Shown: positions 15,767-20,593 of the stretch, piece after piece
Position numbering within the stretch: the stretch's first letter is position 1
Layout of the letters: every line of letters begins with the position of its first letter
IMG/VR virus record: IMGVR_UViG_3300027777_000181
Coordinates: 1 to 21,219 of that record
Reading direction: 5' to 3' (one strand)
DNA length: 21,219 bases
From: a virus
Program-made: the position numbers and the translations under genes
The notes under the pieces: model-generated
Told to the model about the DNA's origin: nothing
Database searches by the model: none
Seen by the model: the letters and a program-made list of their open reading frames with translations, nothing else

Positions 15767-15978
15767 TGGAGATAGATACCCATAACCATACTTTTCGCAT
15801 CGACTTAATTGAAGAGATATGCCTAGTGATTGAAGAGATTGAATCGGATCGAGAACTAGGGATAATCGGGGCAGCTGCCTATCGGCAGCGCAAAGAGAGC
15901 ATATGGGATACGGCCAGGCGGGAGAGTCTCGACCTGGCAGCTATCAAGGCACGATTAAGAGAGAGAAAAGGGGAATAG
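15763..15978 (+). CDS. 71-aa helical protein of unknown function
   Basis: A 71-residue highly charged protein: FRIDLIEEICLVIEEIESDR, then AAAYRQRKESIWDTARRESL and IKARLRERKGE. Two amphipathic helices and a basic end suggest a small helical or coiled-coil protein. I chose the ATG at 15763, which overlaps the preceding TGA (ATGA) behind GGGAGAGGGCGA, over an upstream in-frame start at 15715 within the previous gene; the ATG directly after it (15766) is an alternative. No family recognised. Confidence 0.55.
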   Translation: MMEIDTHNHTFRIDLIEEICLVIEEIESDRELGIIGAAAYRQRKESIWDTARRESLDLAAIKARLRERKGE

Positions 15979-15988
15979 TTGCGTAGCG

Positions 15989-16017
15989 CCCTACTCTACT
16001 TATGCGGTAGAGTGGGG
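15989..16017 (+). terminator. 11-bp hairpin between microprotein genes
   Basis: CCCTACTCTAC pairs with GTAGAGTGGGG (one G-U pair) around loop TTATGCG, 10 bases after the stop of the 71-aa gene. A further stem, TATCG-ACAAG-CGATA inside TCTGC/GCAGA, lies at 16021-16050. No T-run follows. Together they fill the 91-base gap before the 16070 gene and may mark a processing or attenuation point in the long early message. Confidence 0.45.
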
Positions 16018-16069
16018 TACTCTGCACCTATCGACAAGCGATAAGGCAGACTAGAGAGAGGGAAAGTAA

Positions 16070-16285
16070 ATGACACTACTAGAGATAGATGAACTACTAG
16101 ATTCAACCGATAAATTCGATACTCATATCGAGAGCCTGGAGAGCTTAGACCGCCAGGTAATCGATCTTATGCATACCGTGCTCAATGCGGATGGAGCAAG
16201 CCTTAATAATATGCAGATATTGGCATATATTGACGAGCTTATGGATGCAGCTAAGTACTATAAATCCAGGAAAGAGGGAAAGTAA
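16070..16285 (+). CDS. 71-aa acidic helical protein
   Basis: A 71-residue acidic helical protein: LLEIDELLDSTDKFDTHIES, LDRQVIDLMHTVLN, NMQILAYIDELMDAAKYYKS. No Cys and no membrane segment. The ribosome site is GAGAGGGAAAGTAA before the ATG, close to the purine-rich cassette used throughout this block. Its last codons encode RKEGK and its TAA shares its final A with the next ATG (TAATG). Function unknown. Confidence 0.6.
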   Translation: MTLLEIDELLDSTDKFDTHIESLESLDRQVIDLMHTVLNADGASLNNMQILAYIDELMDAAKYYKSRKEGK

Positions 16286-16410
16286 TGATCGCTAACCTTT
16301 ATACCTGCCAGGATTGCAAGCTAGTTTATTCATTAAGCCAGGAAAGAATTTCCCAGGATTTACCGTCGCTTGATTCTTTTATCTGCGATATCTGCGCGGA
16401 TGGTGAGTAA
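16285..16410 (+). CDS. 41-aa zinc-ribbon microprotein
   Basis: A 41-residue protein with TCQDC (C8, C11) and ICDIC (C34, C37), a clear two-knuckle zinc-ribbon pattern. Between them is LVYSLSQERISQDL. The start shares a base with the preceding stop (TAATG) and its TAA shares its last A with the next ATG, so it sits in a chain of coupled starts. Such small zinc ribbons can bind nucleic acid or proteins; the target is unknown. Confidence 0.62.
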   Translation: MIANLYTCQDCKLVYSLSQERISQDLPSLDSFICDICADGE

Positions 16411-16556
16411 TGAGCTATTACGACGGTGACGCCTGGACTTATCACGAGCTTAACGAGATTAAATGCGCCGAATGTGGCGATGAATTCGACCAGCAAGATC
16501 GAGAGGGGGGCAATATCTGCCCCGCTTGTATAGACAAAGAGGGAGAGAGTAAATGA
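16410..16556 (+). CDS. 48-aa zinc-ribbon microprotein
   Basis: A 48-residue protein with KCAEC (C19, C22) and CPAC (C37, C40), a typical zinc ribbon, after an N-terminal acidic/aromatic segment (MSYYDGDAWTYHELNE). The tail EGESK is encoded by GAG GGA GAG AGT AAA and is at the same time the GGGAGAGAGTAAATGA boundary sequence (16541-16556) that forms the ribosome site for the next gene, whose start overlaps this TGA (ATGA). Confidence 0.65.
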   Translation: MSYYDGDAWTYHELNEIKCAECGDEFDQQDREGGNICPACIDKEGESK

Positions 16557-16702
16557 GTCTATTAAAAACGATTGAAAAGGAACTAGCTATAGTTGAGGAG
16601 GCTATAGCCTCACAAAGTAACCAGGATAAAGAAATGCTTGGAGGATGGGCAGATGCGCTCGTTTGGGTAATAGGGGAAATAATGAACGAAGGGAGAGAGT
16701 AA
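16553..16702 (+). CDS. 49-aa helical microprotein
   Basis: A 49-residue protein: SLLKTIEKELAIVEEAIASQ, LGGWADALVWVIGEIMNE, ending GRE. An acidic N-terminal helix is followed by a hydrophobic C-terminal helix (WADALVWVIGEIM) that could be amphipathic. No Cys. It overlaps the preceding gene by four bases (ATGA), and its TAA is followed at once by the ATG of the next gene. Function unknown. Confidence 0.58.
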   Translation: MSLLKTIEKELAIVEEAIASQSNQDKEMLGGWADALVWVIGEIMNEGRE

Positions 16703-16900
16703 ATGAAGTGTAAATGTTGCAACCTTAATGTAGAGGTAAATGACGCAGCGCAGCTATGTCATTACTGTTACCTGCGCGATTGCAGCGCAAACCCTGGAAA
16801 GTGCGGTAATGCACTTACCGATTGGAGCAAGCCTCACGATTATTGCGATGATTGTGGCCAGGTAGAGTGGTTATGTATATGTAAGGGAGAGAGCAAATGA
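16703..16900 (+). CDS. 65-aa Cys-rich protein, likely multi-zinc
   Basis: A 65-residue protein with 11 Cys (3, 5, 6, 19, 22, 27, 34, 48, 51, 58, 60) and His at 20 and 45. The pairs CKCC, CHYC, CDDC and CIC suggest two or three zinc sites. The start follows GGGAGAGAGTAA with no gap after the previous stop, and its tail GESK comes from the third copy of the boundary sequence. The ATG of the next gene overlaps its TGA (ATGA). It may be a nucleic-acid- or RNA-polymerase-binding protein, but the target is unknown. Confidence 0.65.
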   Translation: MKCKCCNLNVEVNDAAQLCHYCYLRDCSANPGKCGNALTDWSKPHDYCDDCGQVEWLCICKGESK

Positions 16901-16995
16901 TATGTAAAGAGTGCGAGGGAGATGTATGCACTATGTGTACCGTGTTCTGTGGCGATTGTTTAACACCTATTGAAAATTGTGGGTGCTTACTATGA
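16897..16995 (+). CDS. 32-aa microprotein with 8 Cys
   Basis: The 32 residues include Cys at 3, 6, 11, 14, 18, 21, 28 and 30, a quarter of the chain. The pairs CKEC, CTMC, CGDC and CGC could hold two zinc ions. The start overlaps the preceding stop by four bases (ATGA) behind GGGAGAGAGCAA. Its TGA at 16993 lies 14 bases before the next start. The density of paired Cys on an in-frame coupled ORF argues that it is real; such a tiny size makes it likely to be missed by normal annotation. Confidence 0.55.
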   Translation: MICKECEGDVCTMCTVFCGDCLTPIENCGCLL

Positions 16996-17009
16996 GAGAG
17001 GGAGACACA

Positions 17010-17129
17010 ATGCAGGAAAGAATGCAGCAAGAACACGATGAGATGTTAGCTACGCTCAACCTAGCTAACTCAGCGCTTATGCGTATCTTTGGCATAGGAG
17101 AGGGAGAAGGCGAGGGAGATGATGAGTGA
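17010..17129 (+). CDS. 39-aa helical microprotein with Gly/Glu tail
   Basis: A 39-residue protein with Met/Gln/Glu-rich helix (MQERMQQEHDEMLATL), NLANSALMRIFGIG and a GEGEGEGDDE tail. I chose the ATG at 17010 behind GAGAGGGAGACACA. The upstream ATG at 16992, overlapping the previous stop, gives six more residues (MREGDT) but lacks a ribosome site. The tail is encoded by the same purine-rich bases that provide the ribosome site for the next gene. Function unknown. Confidence 0.5.
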   Translation: MQERMQQEHDEMLATLNLANSALMRIFGIGEGEGEGDDE

Positions 17130-17343
17130 CACAATTCTAGTTAAGAGTAGACCCTGCACGGTCTGCGGAGAGTATGAAGTTTGGAGCTTAGACCGGCAGG
17201 CTGTAACTAGATGGCAAGAGGGAGAGAATATCCAACGCGCCTTCCCTGATATGAACGCCGGAGATCGAGAGATACTTATATCCGGAACGCACCCTGCCTG
17301 TTGGGATAAATTATTTCCAGGAGAGGAGGAGGACGATGATTAA
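17122..17343 (+). CDS. Conserved small phage zinc-ribbon protein
   Basis: A 73-residue protein with CTVC (C12, C15) and HPACW (H57, C60), joined by RWQEGENIQRAFPDM and REILISG. From memory this matches small actinophage proteins of the form CxxC...W..G..IQ.AFP...ISG..P.CWD, with the second knuckle here HxxC rather than CxxC. I chose the second ATG of ATGATG (17122) behind GAGGGAGATG; 17119 is possible. The acidic tail (GEEEDDD) is encoded by GGAGAGGAGGAGGACGATGAT, which is the ribosome site and start of the next gene. Function unknown. Confidence 0.7.
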   Translation: MSDTILVKSRPCTVCGEYEVWSLDRQAVTRWQEGENIQRAFPDMNAGDREILISGTHPACWDKLFPGEEEDDD

Positions 17344-17503
17344 AGAGATTGAATTAGAATATACATCTTATAATCTTGTGAAGTTAGCAAGAGATAAGTG
17401 GGGCGATAACGCTACTGAATACCTAGCTGGAAGGCTAGAGAGCGTTATCACTTACAGTCAAATGAAAGCATTGATAGATAGCTTAAAGAAAGAGGGTAAG
17501 TAA
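17336..17503 (+). CDS. 55-aa microprotein of unknown function
   Basis: A 55-residue helical protein: MIKEIELEYTSYNLVKLARD, KWGDNATEYLAGRLESVITY, SQMKALIDSLKKEGK. The ATG lies in the strongest ribosome site of this block (AGGAGGAGG, 3-6 bases away) and overlaps the preceding stop by 8 bases. Its TAA shares its last A with the ATG of the next gene. The end KKEGK repeats the coupled tail pattern. Confidence 0.6.
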   Translation: MIKEIELEYTSYNLVKLARDKWGDNATEYLAGRLESVITYSQMKALIDSLKKEGK

Positions 17504-17745
17504 TGAGTAATGTCATAGCCTTTCACCCGCCTAAATCAGAGCTAATCCTGCTCTATGAGGTGGTAGACGCCAGCGGTAAAGCTGAATGGGGTGGCAATTC
17601 AGAGAGAGAAGCTCTCGCGTGGATTGCCAGCTCACCAACTGCTACCCGTATACTTGTATCGGGGTGGGAGAGCGATGAAGAAGATGCTCAAATAATCGGG
17701 CAGCCCTTAGATATAACTACGATTGTGAGAGAAGCCAGTAAATGA
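17503..17745 (+). CDS. 80-aa small protein, unknown function
   Basis: An 80-residue protein: ELILLYEVVDASGKAEWGGN, SEREALAWIASSPTATRILV, SGWESDEEDAQIIGQPLDIT. It looks like a small alpha/beta fold with an acidic middle. The start overlaps the preceding TAA by one base (TAATG) behind AAAGAGGGTAAG. It overlaps the next gene by four bases (ATGA). No family recognised. Confidence 0.6.
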   Translation: MSNVIAFHPPKSELILLYEVVDASGKAEWGGNSEREALAWIASSPTATRILVSGWESDEEDAQIIGQPLDITTIVREASK

Positions 17746-18026
17746 GTGATAAAAAAATTGAAGCTGCCAAAAGGCAATATGTACATAACCGTAACTGGCG
17801 CAGGGCGAGGGATCGTGCGCTTGTCAAACTAGCGAGAATACACCGAGATGAATATCGGGAGTTGCTCAAGAGGGAGAGAGCGTATGACGAAGTTCAAGGT
17901 CGCAAGTGGATTGATATTGACGGCACTACTAATGATGTGGGTATTCAATCCACTACCACCGTTAATGCCCAAGCAGAATCCAGTAATCACAGCACGAACC
18001 AAAGCTACAATGGAGGAGAAGCGTGA
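17742..18026 (+). CDS. 94-aa basic helical protein whose 3' end overlaps the transglycosylase gene
   Basis: A 94-residue protein. Residues 1-60 are strongly basic and helical (RQYVHNRNWRRARDRALVKL, EYRELLKRERAYDEVQ, then GRKWIDIDGTT) and, from memory, resemble small phage proteins with an RRARDRAL...DE..G..W.D core. The C-terminal 32 residues are Ser/Thr/Asn-rich and low in complexity. The last 143 bases (from 17884) are also read in another frame by the transglycosylase gene. Its TGA overlaps the GTG of the 101-aa ORF (GTGA). The recognised core lies mainly before the overlap, which suggests this gene is older here. Confidence 0.6.
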   Translation: MSDKKIEAAKRQYVHNRNWRRARDRALVKLARIHRDEYRELLKRERAYDEVQGRKWIDIDGTTNDVGIQSTTTVNAQAESSNHSTNQSYNGGEA

Positions 18027-18315
18027 AAATAGACGAACAATTCGAGAATATAGTCAAGCTCTCGGATATACGAGCAGAGAGGCAAAGTGCCTCGACACCC
18101 TTTGGTCCATTGAATCCCGCTTCGACCACCTTGCTCGCCCAAGAAATCTTCAGGGCAAACCAAGAAGCACGGCTTACGGAATTGCTCAGCTCCTTGGAGA
18201 GCGTAGTTCAAGACCTGAATTACAAGTCCTTCACGGTATACGATACATTCAACACCGCTATAGAGGATCTGCGTGCCGCGCTCTTGCCTGGCACGGAAGA
18301 CACCATTGGTACTGA
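17884..18315 (+). CDS. Lytic transglycosylase-like lysis protein with N-terminal membrane segment
   Basis: A 143-residue protein that should cleave peptidoglycan. Residues 6-24 (VASGLILTALLMMWVF) form a membrane segment or signal anchor, then a basic linker. Residues 66-143 match an SLT-type transglycosylase: catalytic E77 in LWSIESRFD, STAYGIAQLLGE (95-106), GIRYIQHRYRG (118-128) and HWY at the end. The segment is short compared with most SLT domains. ATG at 17884 has GGGAGAGAG 3 bases upstream, and the stop TGA is shared with the ATG of the methyltransferase (TGATG). The whole gene overlaps two other ORFs in the other two frames. It may be the endolysin or a virion-linked lysin. Confidence 0.78.
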   Translation: MTKFKVASGLILTALLMMWVFNPLPPLMPKQNPVITARTKATMEEKRENRRTIREYSQALGYTSREAKCLDTLWSIESRFDHLARPRNLQGKPRSTAYGIAQLLGERSSRPELQVLHGIRYIQHRYRGSACRALAWHGRHHWY

Positions 18316-18328
18316 TGCTGATATTTGA
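18023..18328 (+). CDS. Possible 101-aa protein overlapping the transglycosylase gene
   Basis: A GTG-initiated ORF with an excellent ribosome site (GGAGGAGA, 4 bases before the GTG), which overlaps the preceding TGA (GTGA). The product has balanced composition (IDEQFENIVKLSDIRAERQS, TELLSSLESVVQDLNYKSFT, then FNTAIEDLRAALLPGTED), not the Arg/Cys/Ser-rich look of a shadow ORF. All but its last 13 bases lie inside the transglycosylase gene. I cannot name a family. It is a real candidate for overprinting; whether it is translated is not decided by the sequence. Confidence 0.45.
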   Translation: MKIDEQFENIVKLSDIRAERQSASTPFGPLNPASTTLLAQEIFRANQEARLTELLSSLESVVQDLNYKSFTVYDTFNTAIEDLRAALLPGTEDTIGTDADI

Positions 18329-18938
18329 TTTATTTTCTGGTACCGGAAGTTCGACTCAAGCATTTAAGGATGCAGGTCATACAGTAATTTCTTTCGAACT
18401 GGATGAATCCTTTGAAGCTACTGAACATATCAATATATTTAGCTTACAATCCGGAGAGATGCTTGTTAAGTATGGGCGGCCTGATTTTATATGGGCTAGT
18501 CCACCTTGCACAGCTTTCAGCGTGGCCTCTATTGGCCATCATTGGAAGGGCGATGCAAAGAGTAAAGAACCAAAGACCGAGTATGCAAAGTTATCCCAGG
18601 ATCTTGTGGCGCACACGCTGCAGCTTATTAAAGAGCTGAACCCTAGAGGATGGATAATGGAGAATCCTCGTGGCATATTGCGTAAGTTAAATGTAGTCCA
18701 GGGATACCCATTACACACCGTTACCTATTGCACTTATGGTGACACTCGTATGAAACCTACTGACTTGTGGGGAGAAGTTCCAGGATGGAATCCTCGATCC
18801 GCTTGTAAAAATGGTATGCCTTGCCACGAAGCTGCACCTAGAGGTGCACGAACTGGTACTCAGGGGATAGTCGGCGCTAAAGAGAGAAGCCGTATACCAT
18901 ACGCGTTAGGCGAAGAACTATTGGAAGCTATGCTATAG
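18315..18938 (+). CDS. DNA cytosine-5 methyltransferase, short form
   Basis: A 207-residue protein that should transfer methyl groups from S-adenosylmethionine to cytosine C5 in DNA. Motif I is FDLFSGTGSS (4-13), motif IV is SPPC (62-65; C65 is the catalytic Cys), and motif VI is ENPRG (116-120). YGDTRMKPTDLWG (141-153) and RSRIPYALGEEL (191-202) are other family signatures. It is shorter than Dcm-type enzymes (often over 400 residues) and there is no clear target-recognition domain between motifs. I chose the ATG at 18315, which shares a base with the transglycosylase stop (TGATG); the longer 18273 start adds residues that do not fit the motif-I N-terminus. It may be an orphan phage methylase or part of a modification pathway. 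Confidence 0.85.
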   Translation: MLIFDLFSGTGSSTQAFKDAGHTVISFELDESFEATEHINIFSLQSGEMLVKYGRPDFIWASPPCTAFSVASIGHHWKGDAKSKEPKTEYAKLSQDLVAHTLQLIKELNPRGWIMENPRGILRKLNVVQGYPLHTVTYCTYGDTRMKPTDLWGEVPGWNPRSACKNGMPCHEAAPRGARTGTQGIVGAKERSRIPYALGEELLEAML

Positions 18939-18964
18939 TTCGCAAGCCTTCCTTTTGTGGCACA

Positions 18965-19009
18965 ACTAGCCCTCACCGGAGTTTACCTCTTTCGCCGGTG
19001 GGGGTTAGT
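18965..19009. terminator. Bidirectional terminator-like hairpin at convergent gene ends
   Basis: A 15-bp stem (two G-T/U pairs) with a 15-base loop: ACTAGCCCTCACCGG pairs with CCGGTGGGGGTTAGT. It lies between the methyltransferase stop on the plus strand and the FmdB-type gene on the minus strand; the TAA of the latter (19005-19007) is inside the stem. There is no clear T-run. The convergent location supports a two-way transcription stop. Confidence 0.6.
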
Positions 19010-19184
19010 GCTTGGAATCGGTGGAATAAAATCCATTGCCCGTAAATACTACAGTGGGAGCAGACCACAAACGGCTCATAGGTTTATGGCAAAGACTGCA
19101 CTGCGGGAACTCTTCCGGATCTGTCATCCGGCGTTCCATTGTGTATCTATCTCCACACTTACTGCACTCATACTCATATGTCAT
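19005..19184 (-). CDS. FmdB-type small zinc-ribbon protein
   Basis: A 59-residue protein with MTYEYECSKC (C7, C10), CSLC (C29, C32) and SAPTVVFTGNGFYSTD (41-56). This is the CxxC-CxxC-VVFxGxGFYSTD layout of the FmdB putative regulatory zinc ribbon family, well known in actinobacteria and their phages. The ATG overlaps the stop of the nuclease-like gene by four bases (ATGA), with GAGGAGG 10 bases upstream inside that gene. It is the last gene of the right minus-strand operon. Function of the family is uncertain; it may bind nucleic acid or a protein partner. Confidence 0.8.
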   Translation of the reverse strand: MTYEYECSKCGDRYTMERRMTDPEEFPQCSLCHKPMSRLWSAPTVVFTGNGFYSTDSKH

Positions 19185-19564
19185 AGTTTTACTGCCTCCT
19201 CTATATCCAAGTACCCGACTATCTTATCTATCTTATTAGTGTTCTCAAACTCTGTAGTTGCTGGCATAGGTTGGGTGAACCACTCTGGTTCATCTAAGTC
19301 TGTAAGATCGAACGAGTAAATACCAAGCGGTGTGCTGTTGATATAGAAGGGCAACAGGTCGCGGTGGTAGGCTTGCTCAATCAGTTTGCGATACTTATTT
19401 TGCTGTATAAGTAGCGTAGAATAATGGGTTTGGCGACACTTCAGTTCAATGAAGTGACCGGCCTTGGCACTGTGGCAGTCGAAGGCATCATAGATTCCAG
19501 GAGCACGCTGTAAGTCTGGGTAAAGATTAAGTTTAAGAAAATCAAAGAGTACTAACTCGTTCAC
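19181..19564 (-). CDS. PD-(D/E)XK-like nuclease or resolvase-like protein
   Basis: A 127-residue protein. The central GIYDAFDC then GHFIELKCR gives D26/D29 and E40-x-K42, the spacing of a PD-(D/E)XK active site. QNKYRKLIEQA follows as a helix. This pattern resembles a family of small phage proteins that I think are nuclease-like. The start is GTG, overlapping the preceding TGA by four bases (GTGA), and the ribosome site is weak (GGTGG). It lies in the same operon as a sigma-like factor, HNH endonuclease and primase-like gene, which fits a role in DNA processing. Specificity is unknown. Confidence 0.6.
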   Translation of the reverse strand: MNELVLFDFLKLNLYPDLQRAPGIYDAFDCHSAKAGHFIELKCRQTHYSTLLIQQNKYRKLIEQAYHRDLLPFYINSTPLGIYSFDLTDLDEPEWFTQPMPATTEFENTNKIDKIVGYLDIEEAVKL

Positions 19565-20193
19565 TGGTAAGGACTCGGTCCACCAAGTTTCTCGTTCAGG
19601 TTACGCAAGGCTCGGTCACACCTGCGGTCTGCAGTTGAGTGGTGGACTTCTAGTATCACACCTATCTCTTCCAGCTTTAAGTTCTCGTGATAGCGCAGCA
19701 TAAGAATATGTTTATCTTCCTGCTCTAACTCTTCATAACACTTCTTAATATCAATGAGCATAGCAAGCAGGTTGCCACCTTCTGCTGGACTTGACGAGCC
19801 TTTAGGTTGACCATCTCTGATCATCTCCTGTGCTTGCTCTAGCACTGTGCCATCTAGCACTGATGCAATAACGAAGGGCAGTAGCTGTCCTAGTACACCA
19901 GTCTGATAGTAAGCCTCATCTGCAAGTTGATAACCAGACTTGATAGCCTTCTCCTTGCGTGCGTAGCGTTCTGCTACGCGCTTCATCTGCCACGCTATCT
20001 TCTGTTCGTTATGTCTGCGCTCAGTAGTATCTTCTACCTCTAACTGCTCGTTGATATAAGCGATACGAGTAAGCGCCCACTGTATGCACTCTTGTTTCAA
20101 ATCATCTCTGTCCACATACTTGTTGTACTGGTTATGTACAACGCGAGCAATACTGGGTACGATATCGTAGATAGCTGGGTTTAATTCAGTCAC
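19561..20193 (-). CDS. Sigma-70-like factor
   Basis: A 210-residue protein. Residues 27-44 (VDRDDLKQECIQWALTRI) resemble sigma region 2, with the DL.QE pattern. Residues 157-205 resemble region 4: LEQEDKHILMLRYHENLKLE, then EIGVILEVHHSTADRR and CDRALRNLNEKL, a helix-turn-helix for -35 recognition. The linker (about 60-150) is longer than in ECF factors and contains a low-complexity segment (PKGSSSPAEGG). GTG start with GGAAG 7 bases upstream, overlapping the Nmad1 gene by 8 bases. It may direct phage middle or late transcription, or be a sigma-like regulator that does not bind core. No consensus it might recognise was found. Confidence 0.72.
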   Translation of the reverse strand: MTELNPAIYDIVPSIARVVHNQYNKYVDRDDLKQECIQWALTRIAYINEQLEVEDTTERRHNEQKIAWQMKRVAERYARKEKAIKSGYQLADEAYYQTGVLGQLLPFVIASVLDGTVLEQAQEMIRDGQPKGSSSPAEGGNLLAMLIDIKKCYEELEQEDKHILMLRYHENLKLEEIGVILEVHHSTADRRCDRALRNLNEKLGGPSPYQ

Positions 20194-20587
20194 TATCTAC
20201 TTCCGGAACTTCAGGCCATACGCCATCGAGTACCATCATTGCGATAGCAGAGTAGTTAAGTAGGTCTAGGTATGAGTCACGCAACGACTCGTTGCTTGGC
20301 TTGACACCTGAATCTAATAGGTTGTTAATGCGAGCAATCTTGTCCCACATACGCACACGCAAACCATTAAGCGGTCCACCTGGTGAGTGCGCTATATTCT
20401 TTGGGCCGTAGTCGTGGTGCTTACGCACGAGCAGGTTGCCAGCTTGGTCCATAATGCGCCAGACATCAGCAACAAAAGCATCATCTACCTTGTCGGTATA
20501 GGCCGCACTACTAAGGTCTCTGTTTCCATATTGATCTCTAGGATTTGAAAGCCCATAGTATGCAAAGTCTGTATCATCTGTTGCCAT
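20186..20587 (-). CDS. DUF1599/Nmad1-family protein
   Basis: A 133-residue protein with HHDYGPKNIAHSPGGPLNGL (57-76), RVRMWDKIARINNLLDSG (77-94), and SYLDLLNYSAIAMMVL (105-120). These are the signatures of DUF1599, also called nucleotide modification associated domain 1. The family is often near phage base-modification genes and is thought to act in nucleotide or DNA modification; its reaction is not established. Residues 1-35 are a variable, acidic N-terminus. AAGG lies close to the ATG. It overlaps the sigma-like gene by 8 bases. Confidence 0.82.
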   Translation of the reverse strand: MATDDTDFAYYGLSNPRDQYGNRDLSSAAYTDKVDDAFVADVWRIMDQAGNLLVRKHHDYGPKNIAHSPGGPLNGLRVRMWDKIARINNLLDSGVKPSNESLRDSYLDLLNYSAIAMMVLDGVWPEVPEVDSD

Positions 20588-20593
20588 TCTGCC

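Larger units (their letters stand above)
16541..16900 (+). repeat. Repeated 16-base gene-boundary sequence GGGAGAGAGTAAATGA
   Basis: GGGAGAGAGTAAATGA occurs exactly at 16541-16556 and 16691-16706, and with one change (C for T) at 16885-16900. Each copy covers a ribosome site and an ATG. Related purine-rich text occurs before the starts at 16070, 16285, 17010, 17122, 17503 and 17884. It acts as Shine-Dalgarno sequence and, when in frame with the upstream gene, encodes its terminal residues (GESK or GRE). Confidence 0.8.

Noticed and set aside
18957-19319. Plus-strand 120-aa ORF at the convergent junction
   Set aside because: It is antisense to the FmdB-type and nuclease-like genes and begins inside the terminator stem.
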